Made by a program: the position numbers and the translations under genes. Shown in pieces: positions 39,543 to 50,030 of a DNA stretch of 64,000 nucleotides. This DNA comes from Mansonella perstans (taxonomy: Eukaryota > Nematoda > Chromadorea > Rhabditida > Onchocercidae): NCBI GenBank assembly GCA_037074765.1, contig JBAMDO010000085.1, positions 37,501 to 101,500 on the forward strand. The letters are read 5' to 3'. Positions within the stretch are counted from its first letter, which is position 1, and every line of letters starts with the position of its first letter. Under the pieces are notes generated by a model. It did no database searches, was not told the origin of the DNA, and saw only the letters and a program-made list of their open reading frames with translations.

Positions 39543-42500
39543 TCATTCTTTATGATGTACGCGCTTCATCTTTGATAAGTCGACATCTTTGTATGGATAC
39601 CACGGATGATCGAAAAGTCTAAAATGTTTCAAATGCAATAATGACTACTGTAACCATAATTATTAAATCTTATTGATCTAGAAATAATTCTTTTTAAATT
39701 TTATGAATTTTGTAGATACCGGAATTACAAACACTGCAGAAAGCCGAAATTCCTCAACAAAAACAAATAACAATGCAATCTTGTCAGGAAAAAGATCTCG
39801 CAAAGCAGAAAGTATATCATAAAATAAAACTTACAAATTAAAAAGAAAAAGACGAACACGTGTCTTCACGTTATCCATCTGCTTGATTTCTTCATCTGTT
39901 AATTTAAAATCGAAAATGTTGAAATTTTCAAGTATTCTGTTTGGATTAACACTTTTCGGAATAGTGGATATACCACGTTGCGTCATATGACGCAGAAGTA
40001 CCTGAAACAGATCCATATTATTTTATTTAGTAATTTTAAATAGTTTCGACTGTTACATCACGAATATCACGCTGAAACAAAATCAAAATTTGATGATTTC
40101 ACGAATACACATATCTGAGCTGGTGATTTCTTATACTTCTCGGCCAGTTTTAGAACCAAAGGATCTTTCATAGGTTCACCAACGGGCCAGTTAAGGTCCG
40201 GATCGAAAGCTGTTCTTCCAGGTGAACCAAGTGTGGCATAGCTTGTCATCGTTATATTATTCCTCTTGCAAAGTTCATGAAGTTCCTTCTGTGGCCAATA
40301 GAGATGTGTCTCAACCTTAACATCAGAGAATCTCATAAGGATTAACAAAGCATCAAAACGGAAGAAAAATTACTTGAATAATTCAACAATTATCTGAACA
40401 GCAAATTCCAAATTCTATGATTTCAGTGTACGATTCTCAACATACCGTATTATCTTTAAAGCATTAGAACCATCACAACTGTTAATCATTTAAGATTGTC
40501 ACCTGTAAGTTATGTGGTTTCACAGTTGCATGGTCGAGAACATGCTGTATTTGTTCCTCATTAAAATTGGATAACCCAATAGCCTGAAAGTATAAGTAAA
40601 GAGTGAAAACAATCTCAAATGACAAAACAAATCTGATCAATCAAACAAAGAAACACAGCACAAGCAAAACATACTTTCAGAATTCCCTCCTTATGCAACT
40701 TCTCCAGCACTTTCCAGGTTTCAATATGATCAATCAAGTCTGGAACCACATGTCCATCTTTCAGTAACATTTTGTAGGTATCTGGTGTGTCGCCAGGCTG
40801 ATGCTGAATAAAACATTTGATTCAGTGCTACTTTATTTTAAACAACTGAAATGTTTCGCATAAAAATACTAACATTAATTTATCATATAATTTTCCAGGA
40901 ATACGTCCCACCTCCCCCGCCCTCTAATAGTAATATAGAAGGAAAAATATGTTCTGGATGCTGAAACTGAAAAGAAAATACGCACTTTGACTGGACATGG
41001 ACAATGGATGAGATAAAGATCAACGTAATCCACATGCAAATCAATCAGCTGTTTCTTCACCACTCCTTCGATCTCGTCTGGTCTATGTACCATCAATGGT
41101 AGCTGCATATGGAAAAAAATTAGTAAGGAAATTTCAAAGTCATTCGTAAAGAGAAAAATTTCAAAGAAATTTCGTCGACTAAACTAGTTTTTAAAACGAA
41201 AATAAATCATCGTATTGCTTTTGTTTTTAAAATTTTGAACAATCTTTCCTTTCAAAAAAATACAGCAATAATGTCCTATCAAAAACGAACAAATTGAATA
41301 GAACAAATTAATGTTTCTTAGTGACCAGAGTTACTAACTAAAATAATTTCTAGTGACGTAACCAGTCCAGATTTTTTTTTAACTTGTTTTTTTTTCCTGC
41401 TATTTTCTGGATGCGTGAATTGTTGTTTCCGCTGTTTAATCCTTGGATTTGTATTAATTTTTTGTTTTTTATTTCTAGTTTTTCTTCACTTGGTCTTCGA
41501 AGTCGAACTTTTACTGTAGCCATAGACAGATTTACGGAGTTTTATTGAAAGAGATCATTTTTGAGAATGGACATCACTGATTAAGTTTTTTAATGAGTTC
41601 AGTGTCCTTTCACTTTGCGTTTTAGTATTATTTTTTTAATTGGAAATCACCGCATTTTTCCGAAAACTTCGCGAACGAGGATTTACAAGATTTCATCCAG
41701 ATTTGACACAGACTCGCTTGTGACAAGAAAACCAGTACGAGATAGGCAAGTATGGTTGCATATTGATGTAGCAGCGGAAAGTCTGCTTAGGTGATGTAGA
41801 TGGTGTACGAGTTTTTCTTCGATATCTTTCTTGTCTTCTTGGCATTGAGATTCTACGGGGTAATTTCAAAGGAACAGCAGCATCATAATTGTGTCTCCCA
41901 ATGATTCTCAATGGCTAGAATAGATCATTTGCGGTTGTCAATTTGACTGAAATTAAGATGCTGTTTTAGAGATTTCAAGGACACCTCTCATGCGGGAGTC
42001 GGTGATAAGTTCGCTATAATGGACAATCTTGGGAGACAGTGATCCTCCATTTTAGAACCGCCTGCCTAGCGCAACTGCATCCTCAGCAACATGGAGATAA
42101 CCGCTGGTGACAACTGCCTGCTAAAGGACTGTCTCATTTGCCACATGATCAATGCAGTGACTGCTGAGGGATTGAGCGGAGGAAAACGTTCGAGGAGACG
42201 CAGGTAATGGCGGTGGACTCGAGAATCAAATCCATACAAAAGAATTAGGCAATACCATAGCTCTATAAATGGCAATTTCTGTACTATTCTTCAAATGTTT
42301 TTGTTGTATGAAACTTTTATATGCTTCCAAAAGACCCTGAATGCTTTAGCTATTCTGTTATCTATCTCTTTGTCGTGATGTCAAAGAAGATGATATTGCC
42401 AGGGTAACTGAATTAGAGGATAGTTTAAAGCTCTGAATCTCCTGCAGTGATGTGTGGAGGACGGCATTCAACTTGCGGTATACTGGTTAGTGGAGAATTT

Positions 42501-45137
42501 CTTTCTTCTTTATGCTGAATTCTAGGCCAAAGATTCAGAGCTCAGTGGATTTTCACAAAGCAAGATGTCAGCGCTGCAAAGCTGCTTCGGTGTGAGCAAC
42601 AAGGACAGTGTCATTAGCATACAGTAACTCGCGCACAAGGCGATTTAGTTGTGCACCTTAGTCGTCTTAGGTTGAATTAATTTGCGTTAGTATGGTAATG
42701 AATATAAATACTGTTTTCTTTCTCAAGGTCTGCTGCGATTTGCAGTATCATATTGAAGAAAATGATGAATAAAGTTGGTGCAAGGGCGCGAAGAATTGGT
42801 GCAAGGACACAAAGAGTTGGTGCAAGGACACAACCTTGTTTGATAGAGTTGCTGCAAGGACACAACCTTGTTTGATATCACTGATTATTGGGAAAGCTTA
42901 GAAAGTGCATCGGCATATCTGGGTCGATTTTAACCGCGTTGATTTCTCACGTAACTCATGTAACAGGATTATCATTTTGAGAAATTGGGGGATATCCTAA
43001 TCATTCCACGATCTGCCATAAGTCATTTCTGCCGCTCACAGTGTCAGAAACTTTGGTGAAGTCAACAAAGGTCACATAGAGTCCTCTGTTTTGTTCTCTA
43101 AACTTCTCTTGTAATTGTTTGGGAACAAGTGTCATGTCTCTTATTAGCTACACTCTTATTAGACTCTTATTGTATTCTTATTGTACTTATTTGTCTTATC
43201 TTATTGTACTTGGAACTCTTATTGTAAATAATGTACTTTTGTTAACTCTGAAGCCATATATGGAAAGGAGGAAGCATAGCAGATGTTGTCAAAAGGTTTA
43301 AAATTGGCAAGACAGCTTTATATGAGTGGAAAAAAAGACGTAAGGAAACAGGAGATTTTCAGTCAAGAAAGCCTGGAACGTGGGCTATAATCATAAAATT
43401 ACCGACTGGGATGCATTTGCTGAAATTGCAGAAGAACTTTCAGGTAAAAGATTTTCGATAATGGCAGAGATTAATCTGTGTAAGAGCATTCTTGCGAGGA
43501 TTTTTCCGGCGATGGAGAGCAGAGAGTTGTACCTCGATAGTTTGAAAGCAGTCGACTTGTCGCCTTTTTTCTTCTAAAGCGGGATGATGATTGCATTCGG
43601 GATATTCGGGTTATTCCTTTTTTCTAGTAAAGAGTGATGATGAATGCATCGCGGAAAGCTGATGGTAATTTTGCATTTCTCCTAATAATGTACAATAAGC
43701 TCGTGAAATTTGGCATGGAATATATGGCCTCCATGCTTCCAACTTCAGGATGGAATCCCATCAACCAGCTGCTTTGTCGTTTATATCTGCTTTATAGCCT
43801 TAAAAGTCTCCTTTAGCACAGGAATTATATCGAGTTCCAGTTTTTTTTTCCAGATTTAGCCATCATTTATTTTAAATGTCGCGAAATTTTCGTTGAATTT
43901 GCTGGCTGCAAGACAAAAAGTTGCCTTAGCTGCCTTTGACAAAGATGACAAGATGGTCGGGCAAGTGTGCATGGTGACCAGTTCTTTTCTGTGCCAGCAG
44001 ATTCTGGATCTTTTAACTATTTTCATCAAACAGTCTCTGTTTTTCTTTGTGGAAAGCCAAGGATTGCAGGATACTGTTTTTAATATTTTGTTAGAGTGTT
44101 CCAAGGAGGATTCATTGGTAGAATTTTCGAGACTGTTGAAGATTTGCTTAAAAACTATCTTTCACTGCAGTTTTTTGAAGTTTTTTAATTTTGATTCTTC
44201 TCCCTGGAAAGATCAAAACAAAAAAAAAAAAAAAAAAAAAAAACTGAATAGGATGAATTAATCGGAATTCGTCGCGTTTTTCGGAAAGCTTGAATACAGT
44301 ATTATTTAAACGCAACAGAATGGTCGTGACTAGAAAAATTCCTGAAATATGATTTTGATTTTGTTGGTATAGATTTACCACAAAGTTATTTAAGTAATAA
44401 AGACTTACTTTTGTTGTTATAAAGATATCTTTTCGTTTTAATTTGCCAGAAGTAAAATATTCTTGCAGTACTTTCCCAATGATAGCTTCGGTACCGTAAA
44501 TATAAGCAGTGTCGATTAACGGGTATCCAGCATCTAGAGCTGTCTTCACTGCTTCTGTCAAAGCTTCTGGATCGGTTGCCTAAAATATCGATAAAGAAGC
44601 CGTACTTACATATGAATCGAGAATCTCTTGATGACAATCAAATCATTTTTGGATGGCTTATTTATCGGCGAAACTTCTCCTAATATCTGAATGATTTTAA
44701 ATATATTTCATTTCGATGGTTTGATTAAGATCAAAATTAAGTCAAGATTTAATAAATAAAGTCATTATAAATGCCTTTATTATTATGATGCTAATGAAAT
44801 CGAATTTGGTCTTCTACATTTAAATCTGATTTGTTTATCAAATCGATAATGTTTATCAAACTGATTAGAATTAATTCCAGCAAAACAGCACAAAAATAAA
44901 TACAAGAATAAGTTCAAAATTAAATTTAATAGAAATTAAATAAGTAAATAAGTCAGCAATAAGTAAGTTGCCCATGGATCATACTTTAACATAAGCACTT
45001 AAAGATATATTAAAATATGGTGAGTTAAAAATTCAAAGCAATTTTCTTGTTACTTTAATCTTTGGTAGCCATGTACCCAAACCAAAAAGCGGCAAATCAG
45101 CACCAGTGGCCAATTTGACAGTTTCGTATTTAGCCAT
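39543..45137 (-). CDS. Aldo-keto reductase, copy 2 (possibly impaired)
   Basis: Paralogue of the gene at 26809-29464 with the same eight-exon layout: 45137-45054 (extended four codons, ending WLPKIK, because the copy 1 donor is lost), 44579-44409, 41102-40986, 40803-40675, 40583-40503, 40315-40115, 40001-39835 and 39618-39543 (TGA). Catalytic Asp, Tyr, Lys and His are kept ([23 protein letters not shown]). The cofactor motif reads [15 protein letters not shown]. Two oddities may disable it. Intron 2 is about 3.3 kb because of a transposon insertion. The donor of intron 6 reads CAG|ATATGT, neither GT nor GC, and a GT four bases further on (ATAT|GTGTAT) would shift the frame. The C-terminus differs (RVHHKE). 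Confidence 0.85.
40206..41137 (-). repeat. Near-identical tract shared with AKR copy 1 (27426-28357)
   Basis: About 930 bp covering exons 3-5, most of exon 6 and introns 3-5 match copy 1 at a constant offset of 12,780 bp. I see a single difference (GGGAATC at 27546 against AGAGAATC at 40326). Both edges drop abruptly to ordinary paralogue divergence: exon 6 codons reading NAD versus DPD on one side, intron 2 on the other. Confidence 0.92.
41640..44150 (-). pseudogene. LINE (non-LTR) reverse transcriptase remnant
   Basis: Minus reading, in several frames, from right to left: LFDENS and [15 protein letters not shown] with KIQRKFRDI (linker before RT), then [29 protein letters not shown] and IENLLPES. 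After an interruption it continues [20 protein letters not shown] and TKVSDTVS, then [11 protein letters not shown] and [10 protein letters not shown], then [12 protein letters not shown] and [12 protein letters not shown]. These follow the usual order of LINE-type reverse transcriptase (fingers, palm, and the C-terminal region that pairs LRLLERF with LLRxQLRW). Many stops and frameshifts; the catalytic YADD-type box is not visible. Confidence 0.8.
43117..43438 (+). mobile_element. IS630-like transposase N-terminal fragment inside the LINE
   Basis: Plus reading: [38 protein letters not shown], then a frameshift into [19 protein letters not shown] helix-turn-helix followed by Arg/Lys-Pro-Gly and HKITDWDAF is the pattern of IS630-family bacterial transposases. 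It lies exactly between LINE pieces ending IENLLPES and starting QLQEKFREQ, replacing about 20 expected LINE residues. The catalytic DDE region is absent. Bacterial origin is inferred, not shown. Confidence 0.5.
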
Positions 45138-46700
45138 ATCTGTAAAAATTGTACAAAAGTCTGGGAATTGAACACAAACCGATATATTAAACAACCACTT
45201 GCCTACACCACTCAGAATTAAGTTCGAATTAAACTATTCTCCATCAGTCGACAATTGTTACAATAATTTGTTGGCTGCGTTAATTTCAGTTACAAAATAA
45301 AATTGTACATCAACGGTTACATGTGACAGGTATGTGTCACATGTAACCCTTTTCTTTATTTTTTTTCCTTTAATTTTTAGGTACTGTATCTTGAAGTGAT
45401 TAGGGTTCATCCACGAGGAGAACTGTAATGTATGTATAAGCAGGAAAGGTATTAATCAGTATGTCAATAATTGATAATTAAGATAATTAAATTGTCAATT
45501 CGCATATTTATCGAAGGATACGACAGGGGCAGTGAATTTAACTCAATAACTCAATAGCTGACGTCAGTGAGATCCTTAAGTCTTATTTGTCTCTTTGTCT
45601 CCGATAATTTAAATTTCAGGATGATATTTAGCGCTGTTCTTGTAATATATTATTAAATGGCATACTGTGATATTAGCCAAATTGGAATTAGGACTATTCC
45701 GGTGCAAGCAGTAAAGAGACATTAAGGTGATCAAATTCTTGGAGAATAATTTTAAAAATTTTTATTTCACAAAGTTTTTTTTTGTGAGTTTGGCATGAGC
45801 TAGAGTTTTCCTGAACGAAATAACATCAAAAATTCATTTCCTGATAATGATGGTGTATTTAGGTGCTTATAAACTATTTACGGATGTTACTTTATTGATA
45901 AGGAAACGTAATCACATCATATGAATGTTTTAAACCTAGAAAAGCATGAAATTATAAAATGAGCATTATCACAGGATTTTGAGAAAATGAAAAGAATTAA
46001 TTAGTTTCAGCACCTCAACTCTTTTTTCGATAAACTATTAAAGAAATTAATTTGCTTAATTGAGTGATACCCGGGTTTAGAACTATCTTAGCTGATAGAC
46101 AACAAGACTTCAATTCAGAATATGAAACTTGAAAGGCAAAATCAGCCAAGTTCACCAATTTATCCACAAAATAAATTTTAATTTTATAAATTGCATTTCT
46201 TCACTGACCCCATGAGACCATTTGCATTTTGAAGTTTTCCAGCGAAATAAAACAGAACAAGAAAAAATTAAAACTTTTCAAAATATGTACATGGCTTCAA
46301 GGAGAAATTTAATTAATAACATGCTATTCTTAGCAACAGTAATAAATTAAAAGCAAAACAATACGGAAAACAAACAACTGTCTTACCGATTAACTCTCCA
46401 CAACTGTCATCTTCTTATATGCGACATATGCGCCAATTTCTTATGCTATATGCGACAGCAACTTATGTTTACTAAAAATATGCGACAATATCTTATGCTT
46501 ACTGAAAGCCTGCTGAAAAAATAGCTCTTCTATTTATGAACTGTTGACATGCGAAGGATAAGTAGGAAAAGGTCATCTTATAAAAGTGAATTTTATGAGC
46601 GCTTCAAGCTTTTCGGTAAAACAGAGAGATGTTCACAATCACTTAAGGCCAGTGTGGTTATAAATTATAACTAAAAATAGTGATAATTGATGAAATAAGC
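45138..46700. other. AKR copy 2 upstream region
   Basis: 45230-45620 matches the upstream region of copy 1. Beyond that the sequence is unique. A CTTATGC(T/G)(A/T)-type motif with ATATGCGACA repeats at 46418-46505. No gene seen. Confidence 0.5.
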
Positions 46701-46707
46701 ATTTATC

Positions 46708-48670
46708 TTATTGTTGTGGCTGTTGTTGTTGTTGTTGTTGTTGTTGTTGCTGTTGCTGTTGCTGTTGCTGGTATTGTTGTCTCATTTGCTCATCTCGTTG
46801 TTTTTGAGCTTTGGAAAATTCAGGATAACTGATATAACCATCTTGGTTAAGATCATCAGAGGCAAAGATTGGGTCCAGCATTCGTTCAATTTCCATTTCC
46901 GTCAGTATTGGCGGTAGCTGCTGAGATGTACCTTGTCCGGAATCTCGATTTTCTGAAACGTCTAACCAAAATTAATAACAGATCAAATAGAGTTCACAAA
47001 GTTCGCATTTTTTTTTTTACTGACTTATGTTTTTATCTTATACATCAAATTTCATTTGCCGTATTCTCACATTCCAATACTTACGATGGCAACAGATGAG
47101 ATAAAGCGATATTATGGATGAAGAAGACTATACTATACCTTCATGAAAATGCGTAATTGCTTTAATTAATTCAAGGCCATCCAGCAAACCATTTCTATCC
47201 ACGTCATGCATATTGAAATAATGAAATTGCAACTGCTCAGGTGTCATATTTGCAGTTGGATCAAGTTTACCATCCAAATGTTCTTTGATATGTCTAGAAT
47301 ATATGTAAATAGTACAAGTTTTTCCAGTATGTATTTGGGCAATTTCCAAAGTTAATCTTTCACCTTTCACAGATGTAATTTTCGAACGACGACAAAAACA
47401 ACATAAAAATTTACAATAACAAGTGGTTTCTCATAACTATCATATGGCTTTTTTAGAAATAAACTACCTCTAGCCAACTTATACATTTAATGCCGAACAA
47501 TGAGATTAACTTGATCTAATTTCAACCATTTTAACTTAGTTAAAATCCTTTACTCAAGGAATAAAGATAGTGTCTTTCCTATACATTTAATTAATTAAGG
47601 ACAAACCAATAGGAACAAAAACATCTGCAAATAACCATTATTTCATTTCACCACCAAAAGATCGAGCAAATAAATGCTTTTCTCATTAATTTCCATGTCA
47701 ACAATTTATTTAAATACAAAACAGAAGCTTGTTTTAAACTTAGAAAAAAAAAAAACTAAGTAAATGTCAGGGAATCAATTATCAGCCTAAGCCAAGAAGA
47801 TGTATGTGATCTCAATAATCATGAAAACAGATAAAGAAGTATTAGTTTTTTAATCAATTTAAACTCAATAATCATAAAACAGGTAAAGAAGTATCTCTAT
47901 TTACAATTAATCAATTTAAGTAAAATATCTCTTACTAGTAGTCATCATCGAACGGAAAGAAAAAATTTTTTGAACGATTCCAACTACTCAAAAAAATAAC
48001 TGGACTATTTATTTTTCAGCAAAAAATTATTCAACCATTAACTTTAATTAATATTGCATAAAAAAAGACAATTTCCTGATATTATATTCCTGTAATTTGA
48101 CATTTTTTTTCGAGAAAATTTAAGAATCAGAAAATATTAAATTTAATATAGAATCGAAACATATTTCTCAAAAGTTTTCGAGAACTTTTGAAAGCTAAGC
48201 AAATTACTGTCGAATTTTTTACTGTAAAGGAAAAGGGAGATATAATAATGACATACTCAACATTCTTCACTTGTTCACCTCCGAACTCTCGTGCAACCGG
48301 GACTGGTGTCGGCTGAGCAGTTGGTGGTTGCTGATGCATTTTGCCTTGATGATGAATCTTTAAAGAAAAAAATTCAATTCAATTTCCTAAATTGAAAAAT
48401 TGCGCAAAATTGAACCGAAGTATGATGAATTAAAATAGCTTATCTATGGAGAAAAATGAGATAGAAAAGTTAGGGAAGAATTTTGAAATACTTTGCATAG
48501 AAGTTCCAATTTTTTTAAAATTTCGCCATTTCAAGCAAAAACACAACAAAATAAATGATTACTTCTGGTGGCTTCTGCGCATTGTGAGTGGGAAATGATG
48601 GTGCTTGATGGGCTGATGTCAATGATAAAATTGAAATCAACGAGAAAATAGCATTTGCAATATTTTGCAT
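46708..48670 (-). CDS. MCFD2-like EF-hand protein (ER-Golgi cargo receptor subunit)
   Basis: MCFD2 binds Ca2+ and pairs with the lectin LMAN1/ERGIC-53 to carry glycoproteins from ER to Golgi (established for the mammalian protein). Exons (minus): 48670-48563, 48357-48257, 47293-47139, 46952-46708 (TAA), about 200 residues, phases consistent. Residues 1-21 form a signal peptide ([20 protein letters not shown]). A Pro/Gln-rich linker follows, then [40 protein letters not shown] with EF-hand 1 ([12 protein letters not shown]), and EF-hand 2 [13 protein letters not shown]. Loop positions 1, 3, 5 and 12 hold Asp, Asp, Asn and Glu in EF1, and Asp, Asn, Asp and Glu in EF2, as expected. Unlike vertebrate MCFD2 it ends in about 20 Gln residues interrupted by one Pro. 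It is divergent from syntaxin-5 across about 1.3 kb. Confidence 0.9.
46711..46775 (-). repeat. CAG/CAA repeat encoding C-terminal polyglutamine
   Basis: A GTT/GCT array on the plus strand gives CAA and CAG codons in the MCFD2-like gene, immediately before its stop codon. The 5' part mixes CAG with CAA and the 3' part is pure CAA. Confidence 0.95.
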
Positions 48671-48979
48671 CTTTAACAAAAAGTTACGAATTTATCCTGA
48701 AATCCTGAAAATCTTTTGAAAAAAGTTATCCTGAAAACTATAAAAATACATTTGTAAATTAAAAATTTGTCAAATTTTCCCAAAATTAAAAGAATGAAAT
48801 TTTTTAAAAAAAAAGAATTTATTAAATTTTAAGAAGAACTTTGCATACATCAAAATTCAATACTATTTCTTTTTTGATTAATTAACATTAATTACCAATT
48901 TTACATTAATATCACAATTGCCCTTCCCACAATACCCGATACTTACCATATTCACACCACCGTATCATCCCATATGTAC

Positions 48980-49947
48980 ACCCACACATTAACACTTGCA
49001 CTATACGTCACAAATGGCAAAGAAAGCTCTCATCATGGCCGAATTACGGCCGCAGCCGTGAATTGTCAATTACAACGTCACCCAAAGAGTGGGAGAAACG
49101 TCATCAAATCGCGTTTGGGATATTTTCTGGTGCATTAGAGATCTTAGAATAGTGAGAGGAGGAGGAGGAGCAGAGACAAGCGATCCGAGAGTTCCCATTG
49201 AATTCTCTCTGTTTCTATTGTCTAATTTGTCTCTTATAATTATTTTGCGTTAACTCAACAGAGCCATTTTGCGACATTCTTTTTTTTCTTGCAGTTTTTT
49301 TAAAAAATTTTTCCTTCAAACTTCAAACTTCAAACTAATTTATTTCTTTTCAAACCTTCCAAACTAATTAAAATAAATTTCCTATTTAACATATTTTTGT
49401 TGGCTATAGTGTCACAGTGCTGTGAAATATTTCATTGTAAATCGTATATTTCCCTAAATGTATTGATGATATGGGGCTATATTTGAACTAATTAGTAATT
49501 TAATTGTATATTTCCCTAAATGTATTGGTGACATGAGGCTATATTTGGACTAATTAGTAATTTAATTGTATATTTCATTAAATAACATGAGGCTATATTT
49601 TATGAACTAATAGCCTGTAATTAAATGAATCTACAGGAAAGTTTATTTTAAGATAACGCTATAATTGTAGTATTACTGCCATGAAATGATGGTGTAATGG
49701 TTGATAGATTTGGCGGAAGTAATTTTTGATGTCATTGATTAAATCTTAACTCATTCACAATATTGATTTCAGAAAAATTTGAAGATATTAAAGAAAAAGT
49801 GTGCGAAATCATTGACGCATGTGAATGAGACAGAGTTGCCTTTGACAGTTACACGACGACGCGTTACGACGACTTCTGCTAGTGTGAATCCGAATCCATT
49901 TCAGATTCACAGTATTAATTTCAGAAGAAAGTGTGCGAATTTTATTG
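48980..49947. promoter_or_regulatory. Divergent intergenic region, MCFD2-like / syntaxin-5
   Basis: Between the MCFD2-like start (48670) and the syntaxin-5 start (49948). A less AT-rich core at 49020-49200 contains CATGGCCGAATTACGGCCGC, AACGTCACCC and AAACGTCATC (ATF/CREB-like TGACGTT on the minus strand) and a GA-rich GAGGAGGAGGAG. This is the likeliest shared promoter. 49440-49600 holds three copies of a ~65-bp unit (TGTATATTTCCCTAAATGTA...GGCTATATTT). Functional assignment is inference. Confidence 0.4.
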
Positions 49948-50030
49948 ATGCATGTGAATGAGACAGAGTTGCCTTTGACAGTTACACGACGACGCATCAC
50001 GACGACTTCTGCTAGTGTGAATCCGAATCC
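49779..50030 (+). repeat. ~128-bp tandem duplication covering the syntaxin-5 first exon and its acceptor
   Basis: Both copies have ATTCACA(A/G)TATT(G/A)ATTTCAG, GTGTGCGAA, GCATGTGAATGAGACAGAGT and GTTACACGACGACGC. The first reads ACG CAT where the second reads ATG CAT, so only the second supplies the in-frame start. Each copy offers a potential cis- or trans-splice acceptor. Confidence 0.9.

Larger units (their letters stand above)
41313..44255. mobile_element. ~2.9-kb insertion in intron 2 of AKR copy 2
   Basis: Copy 1 has a 338-bp intron here. Copy 2 intron sequence matches it up to about 41312 and again from about 44256, with AATTAAT on both sides that may be a target duplication or shared ancestry. 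The insert holds a minus-strand LINE remnant and ends, on the plus strand, with a 23-bp A run (44220-44243). Confidence 0.8.

Noticed and set aside
43119..43301. 60-codon frame as a gene start
   Set aside because: Low-complexity CTTATTGTA repeat running into the IS630-like fragment in a wrong frame.
46711..46917. Leucine-rich plus-strand frame
   Set aside because: Antisense of the polyglutamine CAG/CAA tract in the MCFD2-like gene.
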